Source: Gammaproteobacteria bacterium (GTDB taxonomy: Bacteria; Pseudomonadota; Gammaproteobacteria; Eutrophobiales; Eutrophobiaceae). Taken from it: a DNA stretch of 64,000 nt. A model generated the notes under the pieces. The model was not told the DNA's origin. It saw only the letters and a program-made list of their open reading frames with translations, and did not search any database. Position 1 is the stretch's first letter; the number at the start of each line of letters is the position of its first letter. The DNA lies in NCBI GenBank assembly GCA_004297165.1, contig SCUJ01000001.1:154142-218141 (forward strand). The letters run 5' to 3'. Positions 1 through 15,151 of this stretch are shown one piece after another. The position numbers were made by a program, and so were the translations under genes.

Positions 1-103
1 TCTTTGAGGTTAAAGTGCCGTACAGAATAGGTTTTTCCGTCTTCCGCAACATGTGCAAAATTTGCACATACTGATTCCTGGGCCAGTTCACCCACCTTGA
101 ATC

Positions 104-133
104 GGTGGGTTACACCCTTCGGGCTAACCCACC
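104..133. repeat. Small palindromic intergenic repeat
   Basis: Arms GGTGGGTTA (104-112) and TAACCCACC (125-133) are exact reverse complements around a CCCTTCGGG-containing loop. From memory, the GGTGGGTTA...TAACCCACC motif recurs between genes in many proteobacteria. It lies downstream of the icd stop and could end that transcript, but there is no T-run. Confidence 0.6.
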
Positions 134-149
134 CTACCTTTTTCTGCCA

Positions 150-180
150 GGGGTCAGACCCAGACGGCAGGTCTGACCCC
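150..180. repeat. REP-like palindrome with GGGGTCAGACC arms
   Basis: An 11-base arm GGGGTCAGACC (150-160) is repeated as an exact reverse complement at 170-180 around a 9-base loop. GGGTCAGACC palindromes are familiar as repeats linked to REP-associated Y1 transposases in environmental proteobacteria; no such transposase is in this window. It lies 38 bases past the icd stop, so it may also act as a transcript end. Confidence 0.6.
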
Positions 181-217
181 TTGCGTTCTGACTCCTCACC
201 CCGGTTATATTTGCCGA

Positions 218-2587
<2,370 letters not shown>

Positions 2588-2622
2588 AACCTGCTTTAGC
2601 CCAAGCTGATGCGGGTTTTTTT
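2588..2622 (+). terminator. Rho-independent attenuator of the metZ leader
   Basis: AACCTGC (2588-2594) pairs with GCGGGTT (2611-2617). An inner TTAGC/GCTGA stem is capped by CCAA, and seven T residues end at 2622. A competing hairpin pairs GCTAAAG (2576-2582) with CTTTAGC (2594-2600), using the last block of the aptamer and the 5' arm of the terminator. If SAM holds GCTAAAG in the aptamer, the terminator forms; without SAM the antiterminator can form. This is the expected off-switch logic. Confidence 0.8.
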
Positions 2623-2731
2623 ATGCCTGGCGCTGGTTCACCATGGCGGTCCGCAAGGACGGCGCATTATAGCAACAGTCGGGTGGTTGCTGTAGTGCGC
2701 GGCAGCGCCGGAACTCATCCGGGAGGCAATC

Positions 2732-3928
2732 ATGTCGGGTTTCGATCCAAGCCAGTACGGCCCGAACACGCGGGCGGTGCGCGCGGGCAAGGTGCAGAGT
2801 CAGGAAGGCGAAAACAGCGAACTCTTGTACCTGACCTCGAGTTTCGTCTTTGAGAGCGCGGCCGAGGCCGCCGCGCGGTTTTCCGGCGAGCGTCCGGGCA
2901 ACATCTATTCGCGCTTCACCAATCCCACCGTGCGCATGTTCGAGGAACGTCTCGCGGCGCTGGAGGGCGGCGAACGCTGCGTCGCAACCTCCTCGGGGAT
3001 GAGCGCCATCCTCTCCACCTGCATGGCGCTGTTGCAAGGCGGGGACCATATCGTCTGCTCGCTCAGCGTCTTCGGGACCACCGTGAATCTGCTCGGCAAG
3101 GTCCTGCCGAAGTTCGGGGTGCAGACCACCTTCGTCCCGCTCACGGATCATGCCGCCTGGGAGAAGGCCATCACCCCGCGAACGCGCATGCTGTTTCTGG
3201 AAACGCCCTCGAATCCGCTCGGCGAGGTGGCCGACATCCGGAAACTCGCGGATCTCGCCCACGCCCACAACGCCCTCCTGGTGGTGGACAATTGCCTCTG
3301 CACGCCGGCGTTGCAATTGCCGTTCAAGTACGGCGCCGATCTCATCATCCATTCCGCCACGAAATATCTGGACGGCCAGGGCCGCTGCGTCGGTGGGGCG
3401 GTGGTCGGCGCCAAGGATCTCCTGGATGAGCCGGTGCACGGTTTTCTGCGCACCGCCGGAACCAGCATGAGTCCCTTCAACGCCTGGATCTTCCTCAAGG
3501 GGCTGGAGACCCTGAGATTGCGCATGGAGGCGCATTGCCGCAACGCCCAGGCGATCGCCGAGTGGCTGGAGGGCCAGCCGCAGGTGGAGCAGGTGTATTA
3601 CCCCGGTCTGAAATCGCATCCACAGCACGACCTCGCCGCCCGCCAGCAGAGCGGTTTCGGCGGGATTGTGAGTTTCCGGATGCGCGGCGGAAGGGAGGCG
3701 GCCTGGCGGCTCATCGATGCGACCCGCCTGTTTTCAATCACCGCGAACCTCGGCGACACCAAGAGCACCATTACGCATCCGGCAACGACCACGCATAACA
3801 AACTGAGCGACGCACAACGCGAGGCCTCGGGGATCGCAGAGGGGCTGGTGCGGTTGTGCGTGGGCCACGAGGATGTGGCGGACTTGATGGGCGATCTGGA
3901 GCGGGGGATAAAAAGAACCACAGGGTAA
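2732..3928 (+). CDS. metZ: O-succinylhomoserine sulfhydrylase
   Basis: PLP enzyme of the Cys/Met metabolism family that adds sulfide to O-succinylhomoserine to give homocysteine, the direct sulfhydrylation route to methionine. The 398 residues are typical. The PLP lysine is K211 in SATKYLDG, and the N-terminal TRAVRAG and SRFTNPTV stretches are family signatures. The start has GGGAGG seven bases upstream. The 288-base leader holds the SAM-II-like attenuator, supporting a methionine role and repression by SAM. Distinguishing MetZ from cystathionine gamma-synthase relies on overall similarity to MetZ; a MetB or MetY activity is less likely. Confidence 0.93.
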   Translation: MSGFDPSQYGPNTRAVRAGKVQSQEGENSELLYLTSSFVFESAAEAAARFSGERPGNIYSRFTNPTVRMFEERLAALEGGERCVATSSGMSAILSTCMALLQGGDHIVCSLSVFGTTVNLLGKVLPKFGVQTTFVPLTDHAAWEKAITPRTRMLFLETPSNPLGEVADIRKLADLAHAHNALLVVDNCLCTPALQLPFKYGADLIIHSATKYLDGQGRCVGGAVVGAKDLLDEPVHGFLRTAGTSMSPFNAWIFLKGLETLRLRMEAHCRNAQAIAEWLEGQPQVEQVYYPGLKSHPQHDLAARQQSGFGGIVSFRMRGGREAAWRLIDATRLFSITANLGDTKSTITHPATTTHNKLSDAQREASGIAEGLVRLCVGHEDVADLMGDLERGIKRTTG

Positions 3929-3979
3929 GGCGGGTGTCCTTGGGGGAGGTGGGGGGATAACACCTCGCCGACCCTGTGG
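3918..3979. terminator. Long hairpin between convergent metZ and the 86-residue gene
   Basis: CCACAGGGT (3918-3926), inside the last codons of metZ, is complementary to ACCCTGTGG (3971-3979). An inner stem pairs GGCGGGTGT (3929-3937) with ACACCTCGCC (3960-3969), with one bulged T. It sits between two converging stop codons and probably ends transcription in both directions, although no clear U-run is present. Confidence 0.5.
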
Positions 3980-3993
3980 CGGTTAAACAGACA

Positions 3994-4254
3994 TCAGGAG
4001 TAGAGGTCGAGTTCGTCGCTCACCTTTTTCTCGACCTGTTCCAGCAATTGCTCGCGATTGTCATCGAGCAGCCGTTGCAGGCGCAGGTCCAGGCTGCGAG
4101 AGCGCATGTAGTTCGCAATCTGGGTCATCCGCGCCTCCCACTGTTGCTGCCGGGCCTGTGGCGCTTGTACCGCGACTGCCGCAAGGCTGACGGGACCATC
4201 GGCCTGCGCCGCAGCGGCGGCCAGCAGACTCAAAACCAGGACTAATCTCTTCAT
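3994..4254 (-). CDS. Small exported protein of unknown function
   Basis: An 86-residue protein with a clear signal peptide: Lys-Arg start, a run of Leu/Val/Ala, then AQADG as probable cleavage region. The mature part is short, charged and predicted helical, with QQQWEARMTQ and a Gln/Leu/Arg-rich C-terminal half resembling a coiled coil. The ATG at 4254 is preferred because GAGGAG lies six bases upstream; ATG 4260 directly abuts that site. It is divergent from the BaeSR-type pair, so it may be a periplasmic member of that envelope-stress regulon, by analogy with Spy/CpxP. I cannot show homology to Spy. Confidence 0.7.
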   Translation of the reverse strand: MKRLVLVLSLLAAAAAQADGPVSLAAVAVQAPQARQQQWEARMTQIANYMRSRSLDLRLQRLLDDNREQLLEQVEKKVSDELDLYS

Positions 4255-4502
4255 GTTCATCTCCTCATCACGGTTGGGATTGCTTGCTTCTTGGGAGAGA
4301 AATTTAGTCCCCGACCGTGCAGGAATTGAGCAGCCTTTGTGGAGGATCGGGGGAAAAAACATGCAGCAATAGTGCAGGCGGGGATGGCCGCCGGTTATTG
4401 TGCAAATACTGGGGAAATATGCATTCCCACACCGCTCCGCTGGTATAAATAACGGCTGAAATGCTAGATTGAATTCACCTTCATTAATTAAAGACCGCAA
4501 AA

Positions 4503-5951
4503 ATGCGTTTCGGCATCACCTATAAATTGCTCCTTAGTTTCTTCATCGCGACCGTGGTCGCCGTTGGCGCCATGCTGGTGTTGATGAAATGGAGCTTCGA
4601 GCGCGGTTTCCTGCAATACATCAACACGGTCGAGCAGGAGGCGCAGGACATCCTCATCGACACCCTGGCGGAGGAATATCGGGCGCAGGGGAATTGGGAG
4701 TTCCTGCGCGACAATCCGAAACGCTGGTCGGAGATGGTGTTCGCGAGCTTCATGACCACGCCGACCGTAAAGGGACGGATGGAGCGGGAGGGCATGGACA
4801 CCGAGTTGCGGCCCACGCCGGATATGAGTCCGGAGGGCGCGGAAAAGCAGATGCGCCGCTACCGTTTCCGTTATGAGCCGCGGCAAATCCTCCTGGATGA
4901 AGAACACCAACCGGTAGTCGGGTATGCCCGCAACCTGAGCAGCTTCATCCAGATTCCCATCAAGGACGACGGGCAAATCCTCGGTTATCTGGGGATCTTC
5001 CCCGTGACCGGCCTCTACGACATGCACGATCTCCGTTTCACCCGCGAGCAGGGCCATGCCTTTTCCATCATCGCCCTGATGGTGATCGTCATCCTGACCC
5101 TGGTCAGCCTGCCGCTGGCGCGGAACCTGGTGAAGCCCATCCAGTCCATCACGGGCGCCACGCGCGAGTTGGCCTCGGGAAAATACAATGTCCGCATCCC
5201 GGAGCAATCCAACGACGAACTGGGTCAGTTGGCCATGGACTTCAACACTTTGGCCAAGACCCTCGAGAACAACGAGAGCGCGCGGCGGCAGTGGATAGCG
5301 GACATCTCCCATGAACTGCGCACCCCGCTCGCCATCCTGCGCGGGGAGATTGAGGCCATCCAGGACGGGATCCGGGAACCCACGCCGGAGCGGATCAACT
5401 CGCTGCACAATCAGGTGATGAATCTCGGCCGGCTGGTCAACGATCTCTACGAATTGTCGCTCTCCGACATCGGCGCCCTGAGTTACCACAAGACGCGCGT
5501 CAATCTGGCGGACCTGCTGCACGAGTCGGTCCTGAGCATGCAACAGGAATTCGCCGATGCCGGCATCCGTCTGGAGACGGACGTCGAACCCGGCGGGCGG
5601 ATCTGGATGTTCGCGGACGGCGAGCGATTGCGGCAGTTGTTCACCAACCTGCTGACCAATTCCCTGCGTTACACCGATCCGGGCGGCGTCCTGAAGGTCA
5701 GCATGAAGGGCAAGGCCGGCCGGGCCGCCATCGATTTCATGGATTCCGCGCCCGGCGTCGCCCCGGCGGATCTGCCGCGGTTGTTCGAGCGGCTGTACCG
5801 GATCGACACCTCGCGCAACCGGCAGTTCGGCGGGGCTGGCCTCGGGCTGTCGATCTGCCGTAATATCGTCGATGCCCACGACGGTAAGATCACGGCCCAG
5901 GACTCGCCGCTCGGCGGGCTCTGGATTAACATCGACATGCCTGTGGAGTGA
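4503..5951 (+). CDS. baeS: Envelope-stress sensor histidine kinase, BaeS type
   Basis: Inner-membrane sensor kinase of 482 residues. A transmembrane helix at about 8-28 is followed by a periplasmic sensor region to about 175 and a second helix to about 200. A HAMP linker follows (VKPIQSITGATRELASGKY), then HisKA with phospho-accepting H270 in DISHELRTPLAILRG and an HATPase_c domain ending in GGAGLGLSIC. The segment LPLARNLVKPI and the ATRELASGKYNVRIP region closely resemble BaeS. The gene overlaps the response regulator by four bases, so the two form one operon. Regulon and signal cannot be read from sequence; BaeS relatives respond to envelope-damaging compounds. Confidence 0.88.
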   Translation: MRFGITYKLLLSFFIATVVAVGAMLVLMKWSFERGFLQYINTVEQEAQDILIDTLAEEYRAQGNWEFLRDNPKRWSEMVFASFMTTPTVKGRMEREGMDTELRPTPDMSPEGAEKQMRRYRFRYEPRQILLDEEHQPVVGYARNLSSFIQIPIKDDGQILGYLGIFPVTGLYDMHDLRFTREQGHAFSIIALMVIVILTLVSLPLARNLVKPIQSITGATRELASGKYNVRIPEQSNDELGQLAMDFNTLAKTLENNESARRQWIADISHELRTPLAILRGEIEAIQDGIREPTPERINSLHNQVMNLGRLVNDLYELSLSDIGALSYHKTRVNLADLLHESVLSMQQEFADAGIRLETDVEPGGRIWMFADGERLRQLFTNLLTNSLRYTDPGGVLKVSMKGKAGRAAIDFMDSAPGVAPADLPRLFERLYRIDTSRNRQFGGAGLGLSICRNIVDAHDGKITAQDSPLGGLWINIDMPVE

Positions 5952-6655
5952 CGCCGACCGTGGACAGCAGCAACCAGACGATCATGATCGTCGAAGACGA
6001 ACCGCAGCTCGCCAATCTGTTGCGCGACTATCTGGAAAAATCGGAATTCCGCACCCGCATCATCCATAACGGCCTGCAGGCGGTAGCCGCCATCCGCGAC
6101 TTTGCGCCGGATCTCGTAATCCTCGACCTCATGCTGCCCGGCAAGGATGGGATTAGTATCTGCAAGGAGGTGCGCGAGTTCTCCAAGGTGCCGATCATCA
6201 TGGCCACCGCGCGCGTGGAGGAGATAGATCGTCTGCTCGGGCTCGAGATCGGGGCGGACGATTACATCTGCAAACCCTACAGTCCGCGTGAGGTGGTGGC
6301 GCGGGTCAAGGCAGTGCTGCGCCGCAGCGCCAACGATTATGTGGACACGCCCGCCGGTCTGGTGCTGGACGAGTCGCGTTTCCTCGCCGAATGGAAGGGC
6401 AGGAACCTGGATCTCACCGCCGTCGAATTCAAGCTCCTCAAGATCCTCGCGCACGATCCGGGGCGCATCTATTCGCGCAGCCAGCTTATGGATCGCATCT
6501 ATGACGATCACCGCATCGTCAGCGACCGCACCATCGACAGCCATATCAAGAAACTGCGCAAGAAGATCACCGCCGTGGTGGAGGACGAGGAACTGATCCA
6601 CTCGGTCTACGGCGTCGGCTACAAGTTCGAACTGAAGTCCGCTGACAGTAATTGA
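5948..6655 (+). CDS. baeR: OmpR-family response regulator, BaeR type
   Basis: Cytoplasmic DNA-binding partner of the preceding kinase, 235 residues. The N-terminal receiver carries the acidic pair in VEDEPQLA, phospho-acceptor D60 in LVILDLMLPG, and K in ADDYICKPYSPREVVARVK, a stretch nearly identical to BaeR. The C-terminal winged helix (about 135-230) includes DRTIDSHIKKLRKKI and GVGYKFEL. The GTG start at 5948 overlaps the kinase stop as GTGA; an ATG at 5990 would cut into the receiver. It likely activates envelope and efflux genes, possibly including its own operon and the divergent small exported protein; the targets are inferred. Confidence 0.9.
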   Translation: MTPTVDSSNQTIMIVEDEPQLANLLRDYLEKSEFRTRIIHNGLQAVAAIRDFAPDLVILDLMLPGKDGISICKEVREFSKVPIIMATARVEEIDRLLGLEIGADDYICKPYSPREVVARVKAVLRRSANDYVDTPAGLVLDESRFLAEWKGRNLDLTAVEFKLLKILAHDPGRIYSRSQLMDRIYDDHRIVSDRTIDSHIKKLRKKITAVVEDEELIHSVYGVGYKFELKSADSN

Positions 6656-6664
6656 TGCGGCAAG

Positions 6665-7003
6665 TCAGTCCTCGTCCGGCAGGGCAGGGAGGGCGTAGCG
6701 CGAGGCGAGCGCAAGGGCGCTCATGTAGATGAACCCGCCGTGCGGACGGTCGATGTCCGCGGCGTAAAAGAGATACTCGAAGATCTCCTCCGCCCGATCA
6801 ATCCCTACCACAACGCAGAGGATATCCTTCTCCATCTGTTCGCCGGTGTCGCGACGGGCGCCTGGCATGAGCTTGCCCAGGCCGCGGGCGGAATTGATAC
6901 AGACGGTGATGATCCGCTTCTCTGACTTCAACCGCTCGACCACATGGCTGGCGATCCCCTTCGGCAGGATGCAGGTGATCAGTTTATGATCGTGCTCCGT
7001 CAT
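6665..7003 (-). CDS. P-II-like signal protein (downstream copy)
   Basis: A 112-residue protein resembling the P-II/GlnB fold: beta strand KLITCILPKG, helix ASHVVERLKSE, strand RIITVCINSARG, a loop with GARRDTGEQ, then KDILCVVVGIDRAEEIFEYLF and a final PHGGFIYMSAL strand. The uridylylated tyrosine of the classical GlnB T-loop is not evident. It begins at ATG 7003, eight bases after its upstream paralogue, and is the last gene of the DUF1538 operon. A cytoplasmic regulator of the neighbouring membrane protein is the natural inference, by analogy with GlnK-AmtB and SbtB-SbtA; ligand and partner are unknown. Confidence 0.75.
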   Translation of the reverse strand: MTEHDHKLITCILPKGIASHVVERLKSEKRIITVCINSARGLGKLMPGARRDTGEQMEKDILCVVVGIDRAEEIFEYLFYAADIDRPHGGFIYMSALALASRYALPALPDED

Positions 7004-7011
7004 GACCGCAT

Positions 7012-7395
7012 TCAGGGTTTTTTTGGACGCATCGCATGCCTGCCGAGGCGTTCGGCGATCTCCCGTGGGATGTGCGTCGCGGCCTTTTCCAGCGGCGTGA
7101 CATAAATAAGTCCCATCCCGGGCGTATCCAGATCCCCGGCGAGATAGATGCGTTCGAAGATCCGATCGACCTGGTCGGTTGCGACCAGGATGTTGATGAC
7201 CTCCTTCTCCACCTCCGCCGCGAGCCCGAGGATGCCGAGGCGTTCGCGCGTCCCCTCGCCGCGGGCGTGAAAGATGGTGGCGCCATGGGCGCCGGCCTCC
7301 TGGGCCGCAGCCACGATCGCATCCGCCTTGCCTCTGGGCACGATGCAAGTGATCAGGGCGACATCGGTTAGGACGATGATTTCATTTTTGTTCAT
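7012..7395 (-). CDS. P-II-like signal protein (upstream copy)
   Basis: A 127-residue P-II family protein: VALITCIVPRGKADAIVAAA, then AGAHGATIFHARGEGTRER corresponding to the strand and T-loop, EVEKEVINILVATDQVDRIFE, and TPGMGLIYVTPLEKA resembling the GlnB C-terminal strand. The T-loop is short and lacks an obvious modification tyrosine. Its ATG overlaps the stop of the DUF1538 gene (ATGA), which argues for translational coupling. The second P-II-like gene follows after eight bases. Two different P-II-like subunits in one operon suggest a hetero-oligomer or two signals, which is speculation. Confidence 0.8.
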   Translation of the reverse strand: MNKNEIIVLTDVALITCIVPRGKADAIVAAAQEAGAHGATIFHARGEGTRERLGILGLAAEVEKEVINILVATDQVDRIFERIYLAGDLDTPGMGLIYVTPLEKAATHIPREIAERLGRHAMRPKKP

Positions 7396-9143
7396 GCGAG
7401 ATCCAGGGTGGTTTGTTCGCCTTCAAGGAATTCCGCGTCGGCCGCGTGGCGTTTGCGGATCTTCCACCGGGTCCGGAGTCCGGCGCCAAGCACGGCGAGG
7501 ATCGGACAGAGGGAGGCCAGGGCCAGGATGCCGAAACCTTCCAGCGCACCGACCCCATCGCCGAGACCGAGACCCATGGTCAGCGCCAGCGGCATGGTGA
7601 CCGGGCCGGTCGTGACCCCGGCGCTATCCCAGGCGACAGCGACGTATTCCTCGCTGGAGACGATGGTCAACAACAGGGCCAGGAGATAGCCGGGCAGGAG
7701 CAGCCAGCCGAGCGGTATCGCGAAGATGATCTTGATGACGCCGATGGCAATCCCGGCAGCCACGCCGAAGGCGATGGTTTTCATGAGCGTGGTTTTGCGA
7801 AGGGCGCCGTTGGTGAGATTTTCCACGGTTTGGCCCAGCGCGTTCAACGCGGGTTCCGCCATGGTGGCGCCGAAACCGAGGAACCATGCGAAGAGCGCGG
7901 CGATGCCGATGCCGATGGTAAAGGTATAGAGCGGGGAAGCGGGGATCTCCGCCATATGGGTAAAGGTGGCAGGGGCCAGCCCGGCAGACTGACCGCCCAG
8001 CCGGTTGAGACCGTAGCTCAGACCGACATTGAAGACGATCAACCCCAGGACGGCGAGGCCGATGCCGAAACCCGTGGTCCGGCGGTGTGGGATCTTTTCG
8101 CGCAGCAAATAACGCTGGATGCAATACAGAAACAGCACCAGGGGCAGGATGGCCCGGATTCCCAGCAGGATCCCGTGGCTTGGAACGGTCGCGTACCAGG
8201 CGTCGCTGCCGTCCTGTGTCCGGGCCGCTGCGGCAGCGATTATTTCTTCCGGGCTTGCCGTTTCCGCCAATATCATCGCGAGGACCAGCACGCCAAGTAC
8301 CGGAAGGATGGAGGCCAGGGAAATGATGCCGAATCCGGAGAGCGAGGATCGCCCCTTGCCGGCAGCGCCCGCCATGCCGATCCCGAGCGCAAGCGCCAAA
8401 GGCGCGGCAACCGGCCCGATGGCGGTCGCGCCACAGTCCCAGGCGAGGCCGACGATCGGTCGCAAGGCCGGATCGCGCATGCAGTAAACAGTGATCGCCA
8501 GCGTCGGGATAACCGTGAGGTAGATCAGCGGGCGCAGACTCCAACCCTGAAGGATCCGCAGGGCGCCAAGCACTGCCGCAAGTCCCACGCCGAGACCAAT
8601 CACGAGGACCAGGGCCAGGGCCCAGTCATTCAACAGGGCATGGTGGTAGGGCGCCTTGCGGACATCGACGCTGGCCCCCGCCGCCTGCAAGGCGCCAATA
8701 GCCGGTTCGGCAAAGGCAGCGCCGACGCCGAGCAGGAAGATGACATACAACACGGTCGAAAGGCGCCCCCTGGACGACAGGGTATTGCCGATGGTTTCGC
8801 TGAAGGGCATGAGACCCACCTTGAGTCCTTCCATGAACAGCATGAGGCCGACGATGACGGACAGGAGGCCGCCGCCGATGACCCACGCATCCGCGACATT
8901 CTGTTTCAGGATCAATAATTGAAACAGGACCAGGTAACCGGCGAGCGGCACGACCGCCTTGAGCTGGTCCCGCAGGCGGATGCCGAGACAGGACCTCAGC
9001 AGTCTGTAGGTATCGATGCCGCGCAACTGCATATTGAACGAACCATCCGGGGCGATCCGCTGACTCAGCAGGGCATAGCTGATCGGCCGCTGCTTGATGT
9101 CGACCTCACGCAGATAGGCGCCGAAACGAATCGTCTTGTTCAT
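7392..9143 (-). CDS. DUF1538 polytopic membrane protein with internal duplication
   Basis: A 583-residue, strongly hydrophobic inner-membrane protein of the DUF1538 family, function unknown. Two homologous halves are visible. FAEPAIGAL (144-152) recurs as MAEPALNAL (428-436). AWDCGATAIGPVAAPLALALG (from 234) recurs as AWDSAGVTTGPVTMPLALTMG (from 504), each followed by a Gly-rich helix ending SGFGIISLAS or EGFGILALAS. Such a duplication with paired WD-x(5)-GPV motifs is typical of transporters with inverted repeats. From memory, DUF1538 genes commonly neighbour P-II genes, as here. The first 60 residues look cytoplasmic. A regulated transporter is inferred; the substrate cannot be named. Confidence 0.82.
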   Translation of the reverse strand: MNKTIRFGAYLREVDIKQRPISYALLSQRIAPDGSFNMQLRGIDTYRLLRSCLGIRLRDQLKAVVPLAGYLVLFQLLILKQNVADAWVIGGGLLSVIVGLMLFMEGLKVGLMPFSETIGNTLSSRGRLSTVLYVIFLLGVGAAFAEPAIGALQAAGASVDVRKAPYHHALLNDWALALVLVIGLGVGLAAVLGALRILQGWSLRPLIYLTVIPTLAITVYCMRDPALRPIVGLAWDCGATAIGPVAAPLALALGIGMAGAAGKGRSSLSGFGIISLASILPVLGVLVLAMILAETASPEEIIAAAAARTQDGSDAWYATVPSHGILLGIRAILPLVLFLYCIQRYLLREKIPHRRTTGFGIGLAVLGLIVFNVGLSYGLNRLGGQSAGLAPATFTHMAEIPASPLYTFTIGIGIAALFAWFLGFGATMAEPALNALGQTVENLTNGALRKTTLMKTIAFGVAAGIAIGVIKIIFAIPLGWLLLPGYLLALLLTIVSSEEYVAVAWDSAGVTTGPVTMPLALTMGLGLGDGVGALEGFGILALASLCPILAVLGAGLRTRWKIRKRHAADAEFLEGEQTTLDLA

Positions 9144-9157
9144 GTGTGCGAACCGAA

Positions 9158-9178
9158 TCAGGCCGCTTGCCGTTGCAT
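9158..9178 (-). CDS. Possible six-codon leader peptide before the DUF1538 gene
   Basis: The only strong ribosome-binding site upstream of the DUF1538 gene, GGAGGTGA read on the minus strand at about 9183-9190, faces not the DUF1538 start but an ATG at 9178. That ATG opens a six-codon frame (MQRQAA) ending at 9158, fourteen bases before ATG 9143. ATG 9143 itself has no Shine-Dalgarno match. Coupled re-initiation or a regulatory leader would explain this; a sequencing frameshift at the gene start would also. Confidence 0.35.
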   Translation of the reverse strand: MQRQAA

Positions 9179-9270
9179 GGTATCACCTCCAGGCGATTGC
9201 CTGGATCTTACCGAAGAGGAGGGCGCGTGGGGTAGGTGTTTCGTCCGCGCTGGCGCGCGCGGGAAAGGAT

Positions 9271-9297
9271 GCCGGGGCGGCAGGCAGCCACCCCGGC
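9271..9297 (-). terminator. GC-rich hairpin downstream of fhs
   Basis: GCCGGGG (9271-9277) and CCCCGGC (9291-9297) form a perfect seven-pair stem just past the fhs stop. On the minus strand only a short, impure T stretch (ATCCTTTCCC) follows, so termination may be inefficient or factor dependent. Confidence 0.5.
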
Positions 9298-9306
9298 CTT
9301 GGCTGG

Positions 9307-10980
9307 TCAGAACAAACCGGTGATGTTGCCCTTTTCGTCGATGTCGATCTTGACGGCGGAGGGGACCTTGGGTAGACCCGGCATGGTCATCATGTTGCCG
9401 GCGATGGCGACGATGAAGCCCGCCCCGTTGGAGACCCGCACCTCGCTGATCTCCACGGTGTGATCCGTGGGGGCGCCGCGCACGGCAGGGTCTGTGGTGA
9501 AGGACATCTGGGTCTTCGCGATGCATACCGGAAACTCGGGGTATTCCTTGCCCAGGGTGTCGATCTGCTTGCGCATGGCGCCGCTCGCGGTAATGCCCAC
9601 CGCCCCGTAGATCTTGGTCGCGATCGCCTCGATCTTCTCCCAGAGCGGGGCCTTGGCGTCATAGACGTATTTATGCTTGCCCGGCTTCTTGTCCACGACC
9701 GCTGCAACCGCGCGGGCGAGTTCCTCCGCGCCGGCGCCGCCGTGCGCCCAGTGCCTGGCGACCACGGCCTGGCTGCCCATGGCCGTCACGCTGTCCTGCA
9801 GCAGCTTGATCTCGGCATCGGTGTCCGCCGTGAAGTGATTGATGGAGACCACGCAGGGCAGGCCGTAATGGTTCTGGATGTTGCCGAGATGCCGCTTCAG
9901 GTTCTCCATCCCTTTCTCAAGCGCCTTGAGGTTTTCCTTGCTCAGGTCTTCCTTCGCGACGCCGCCGTGGTATTTCAGGGCCCTGACCGTCGCGACCAGG
10001 ACGATGGCCGCCGGGTTGAGTCCTGCCTTGCGGCATTTGATGTCGATGAATTTTTCCGCGCCCAGATCCGCGCCGAATCCGGCCTCGGTGACCACATAAT
10101 CCGCCAGTTTGAGCGCGGTGCGCGTCGCGGTCACGCTGTTGCAGCCGTGGGCGATGTTGGCGAAGGGTCCGCCATGGATGATGGCGAGGTTGTTCTCCAG
10201 CGTCTGCACCAGGTTGGGTTTGATGGCATCCTTGAGGAGCACGGCCATGGACCCATGGGCGTTGAGTTCCCGCGCATGCACCGGCCGGCGATCGCCTTTG
10301 GTGTAACCGATGACGATGTCGCCCAGACGTTTTTTGAGGTCCATGAGCGAGGTGGCGAGACAGAATATGGCCATGACCTCGGAGGCCACGGTGATGTCGT
10401 AACCGTCCTCGCGGGGGTAGCCGTTGGCCGTGCCGCCCAGCGAGTTGACGATCTTGCGCAAGGCCCGGTCGTTCATGTCCACCACGCGCTTCCACGTGAT
10501 GAGGCGCGGGTCGAGGTTCAACTCGTTGCCGTGATGGATGTGATTGTCGATCATCGCGGATAACAGGTTGTGGGCGGTGCTGATGGCGTGGAAGTCGCCC
10601 GTGAAATGCAGGTTGATGTCCTCCATCGGCACGACCTGCGCGTAACCGCCGCCGGCCGCTCCGCCCTTGACGCCGAAACAGGGTCCAAGCGATGGCTCGC
10701 GCAGACAGACCAGGGTGTTCTTGCCGATGCGGTTCAGGGCGTCCGCGAGGCCGACCGAGGTGGTGGTCTTGCCTTCCCCGGCGGGGGTCGGGCTGATGGC
10801 CGTGGTCAGGATCAGTTTGCCGTCCTTGCGGTCCTTGAGGGTCTCGATGAAGTCCAGCGAGATCTTCGCCTTGTAATGGCCATAGGGCTCCAGGTGTTCC
10901 GGCGCGATCCCGCACTGCTTCATCGCCAGTTCCATGATGGGTTTCTTGTTCGCCTGCTGGGCGATTTCAATATCGGACAT
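9307..10980 (-). CDS. fhs: Formate-tetrahydrofolate ligase
   Basis: Cytoplasmic one-carbon enzyme that joins formate to tetrahydrofolate with ATP, giving 10-formyl-THF for purine synthesis, or running in reverse during C1 oxidation. The 557 residues equal the usual family length. The nucleotide-binding loop is in [21 protein letters not shown], and [15 protein letters not shown] ([20 protein letters not shown]) and LTGDFHA-like ([14 protein letters not shown]) signatures are present. AGGAG lies about nine bases before ATG 10980. It is monocistronic and divergent from pyrG. It supplies the formyl donor relevant to the purL and purB genes further along, though not in an operon with them. Confidence 0.96.
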   Translation of the reverse strand: MSDIEIAQQANKKPIMELAMKQCGIAPEHLEPYGHYKAKISLDFIETLKDRKDGKLILTTAISPTPAGEGKTTTSVGLADALNRIGKNTLVCLREPSLGPCFGVKGGAAGGGYAQVVPMEDINLHFTGDFHAISTAHNLLSAMIDNHIHHGNELNLDPRLITWKRVVDMNDRALRKIVNSLGGTANGYPREDGYDITVASEVMAIFCLATSLMDLKKRLGDIVIGYTKGDRRPVHARELNAHGSMAVLLKDAIKPNLVQTLENNLAIIHGGPFANIAHGCNSVTATRTALKLADYVVTEAGFGADLGAEKFIDIKCRKAGLNPAAIVLVATVRALKYHGGVAKEDLSKENLKALEKGMENLKRHLGNIQNHYGLPCVVSINHFTADTDAEIKLLQDSVTAMGSQAVVARHWAHGGAGAEELARAVAAVVDKKPGKHKYVYDAKAPLWEKIEAIATKIYGAVGITASGAMRKQIDTLGKEYPEFPVCIAKTQMSFTTDPAVRGAPTDHTVEISEVRVSNGAGFIVAIAGNMMTMPGLPKVPSAVKIDIDEKGNITGLF

Positions 10981-15100
<4,120 letters not shown>

Positions 15101-15151
15101 CCTGGGGCAGGGCCGATCCAGAATGGGGTTGCCAATAACCGGAGCGTGGGC

